Shown here one piece after another: positions 63,868-64,000 of a stretch of DNA of 64,000 nucleotides; position 1 is the stretch's first letter, and every line of letters begins with the position of its first letter. Source of the DNA: Candidatus Zhuqueibacterota bacterium (lineage in GTDB: Bacteria; Zhuqueibacterota; Zhuqueibacteria; Oceanimicrobiales; Oceanimicrobiaceae); contig JAJDAF010000017.1 in the NCBI GenBank assembly GCA_029261995.1, positions 248,001 through 312,000 of the forward strand, written 5' to 3'. Made by a program: the position numbers and the translations under genes. The notes beneath the pieces are model-generated. The model searched no databases, had not been told where the DNA came from, and saw only the letters and a program-made list of their open reading frames with translations.

Positions 63868-64000
63868 TTGAAAGAAGCCAAGGTTAAAAAGAAGAAAAAG
63901 CTTTACGAAGGTAAGGCGAAAATTGTCTACGAGACAGACAACGAAGATATCTACATCCAGGAGTTCAAGGACGATGCCACGGCATTTGATGGCCAGAAGA
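63868..64000 (+). CDS. purC: SAICAR synthetase, N-terminal part (cut by window edge)
   Basis: The first 44 residues are visible: a Lys-rich start, then [20 protein letters not shown] and [15 protein letters not shown], the nucleotide-binding start of PurC. The best start is TTG at 63868; no ATG in this frame is near. It follows purB (the next step in the pathway), so they are likely one operon. Confidence 0.92.
   Translation, partial: MKEAKVKKKKKLYEGKAKIVYETDNEDIYIQEFKDDATAFDGQK

Noticed and set aside
1-64000. tRNA, rRNA, insertion sequences, prophage
   Set aside because: I looked for T-loop GGTTCGAAT-type motifs, transposase motifs, terminal repeats and phage genes and found none that hold up.

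Overview
The window looks like chromosome from an uncultured-type member of the FCB superphylum, most like candidate phylum KSB1, Calditrichota or relatives (inference from gene content; no rRNA is present). The evidence is a surface protein ending in a type-IX-style C-terminal sorting domain with the NFPNPFNPTT signature, a PorV-like outer-membrane barrel fused to TPRs, a TPR lipoprotein with the CAYFNTF start, and a TonB receptor with an N-terminal carboxypeptidase-regulatory-like domain. Shine-Dalgarno sites and ordinary sigma70 promoters (TTGACA, 17 bp, TATATT) are common, which argues against Bacteroidota proper. No tRNA, rRNA, CRISPR, phage or insertion sequence was seen.

Region by region: 1-10.5 kb holds housekeeping and unrelated genes (partial SDR reductase, typA, a PpiC-type foldase, a DUF3667 membrane protein, a possible structured RNA with a strong terminator, an ABC exporter, yajQ, a class V aminotransferase and a TPR protein). 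10.5-24.2 kb is a cobalamin region: IcmF-type fused mutase, MeaB and both methylmalonyl-CoA mutase subunits on the minus strand, then a divergent promoter, a textbook cobalamin riboswitch, a BtuB-like TonB receptor and a secreted beta-propeller that resembles BtuG in position and architecture. A nucleotidyltransferase/antitoxin-like pair sits inside the mutase operon.

24.7-38.7 kb is the outstanding part: eleven genes in two consecutive transcription units. The first (24693-31326) encodes a receiver-GGDEF protein, a membrane histidine kinase, a receiver with a dead HisKA-like domain, a receiver-PAS-PAS kinase and an NtrC-type sigma54 activator. The second (31565-38713) lies directly behind a near-consensus sigma54 promoter with upstream direct repeats, and encodes a receiver-DUF4388 protein, a ParA ATPase, a single-domain receiver, a lytic transglycosylase, a 719-aa acidic protein with two Hpt-like domains, an FtsZ-family GTPase fused to an Hpt-like domain, and a small Hpt-like protein. 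In all four Hpt-like domains the phosphoacceptor histidine is replaced (Asn, Asn, Thr, Arg). I propose a spatially organised signalling/cytoskeletal system in which inactive Hpt folds serve as docking modules, positioned by ParA and an FtsZ-like polymer and acting on peptidoglycan.

38.8-64 kb returns to core metabolism and envelope functions: guaB, rpsT, a STAS protein, an EF-G paralogue, mazG, an adenylate-cyclase-type signalling gene next to PorV/TPR envelope proteins, pyrK-pyrD, cdsA, peptidases, a PqqD-like protein, an OPT peptide transporter, a lone EcfT, truA, a transaldolase-family enzyme, an HtrA lipoprotein protease, purB and the start of purC.
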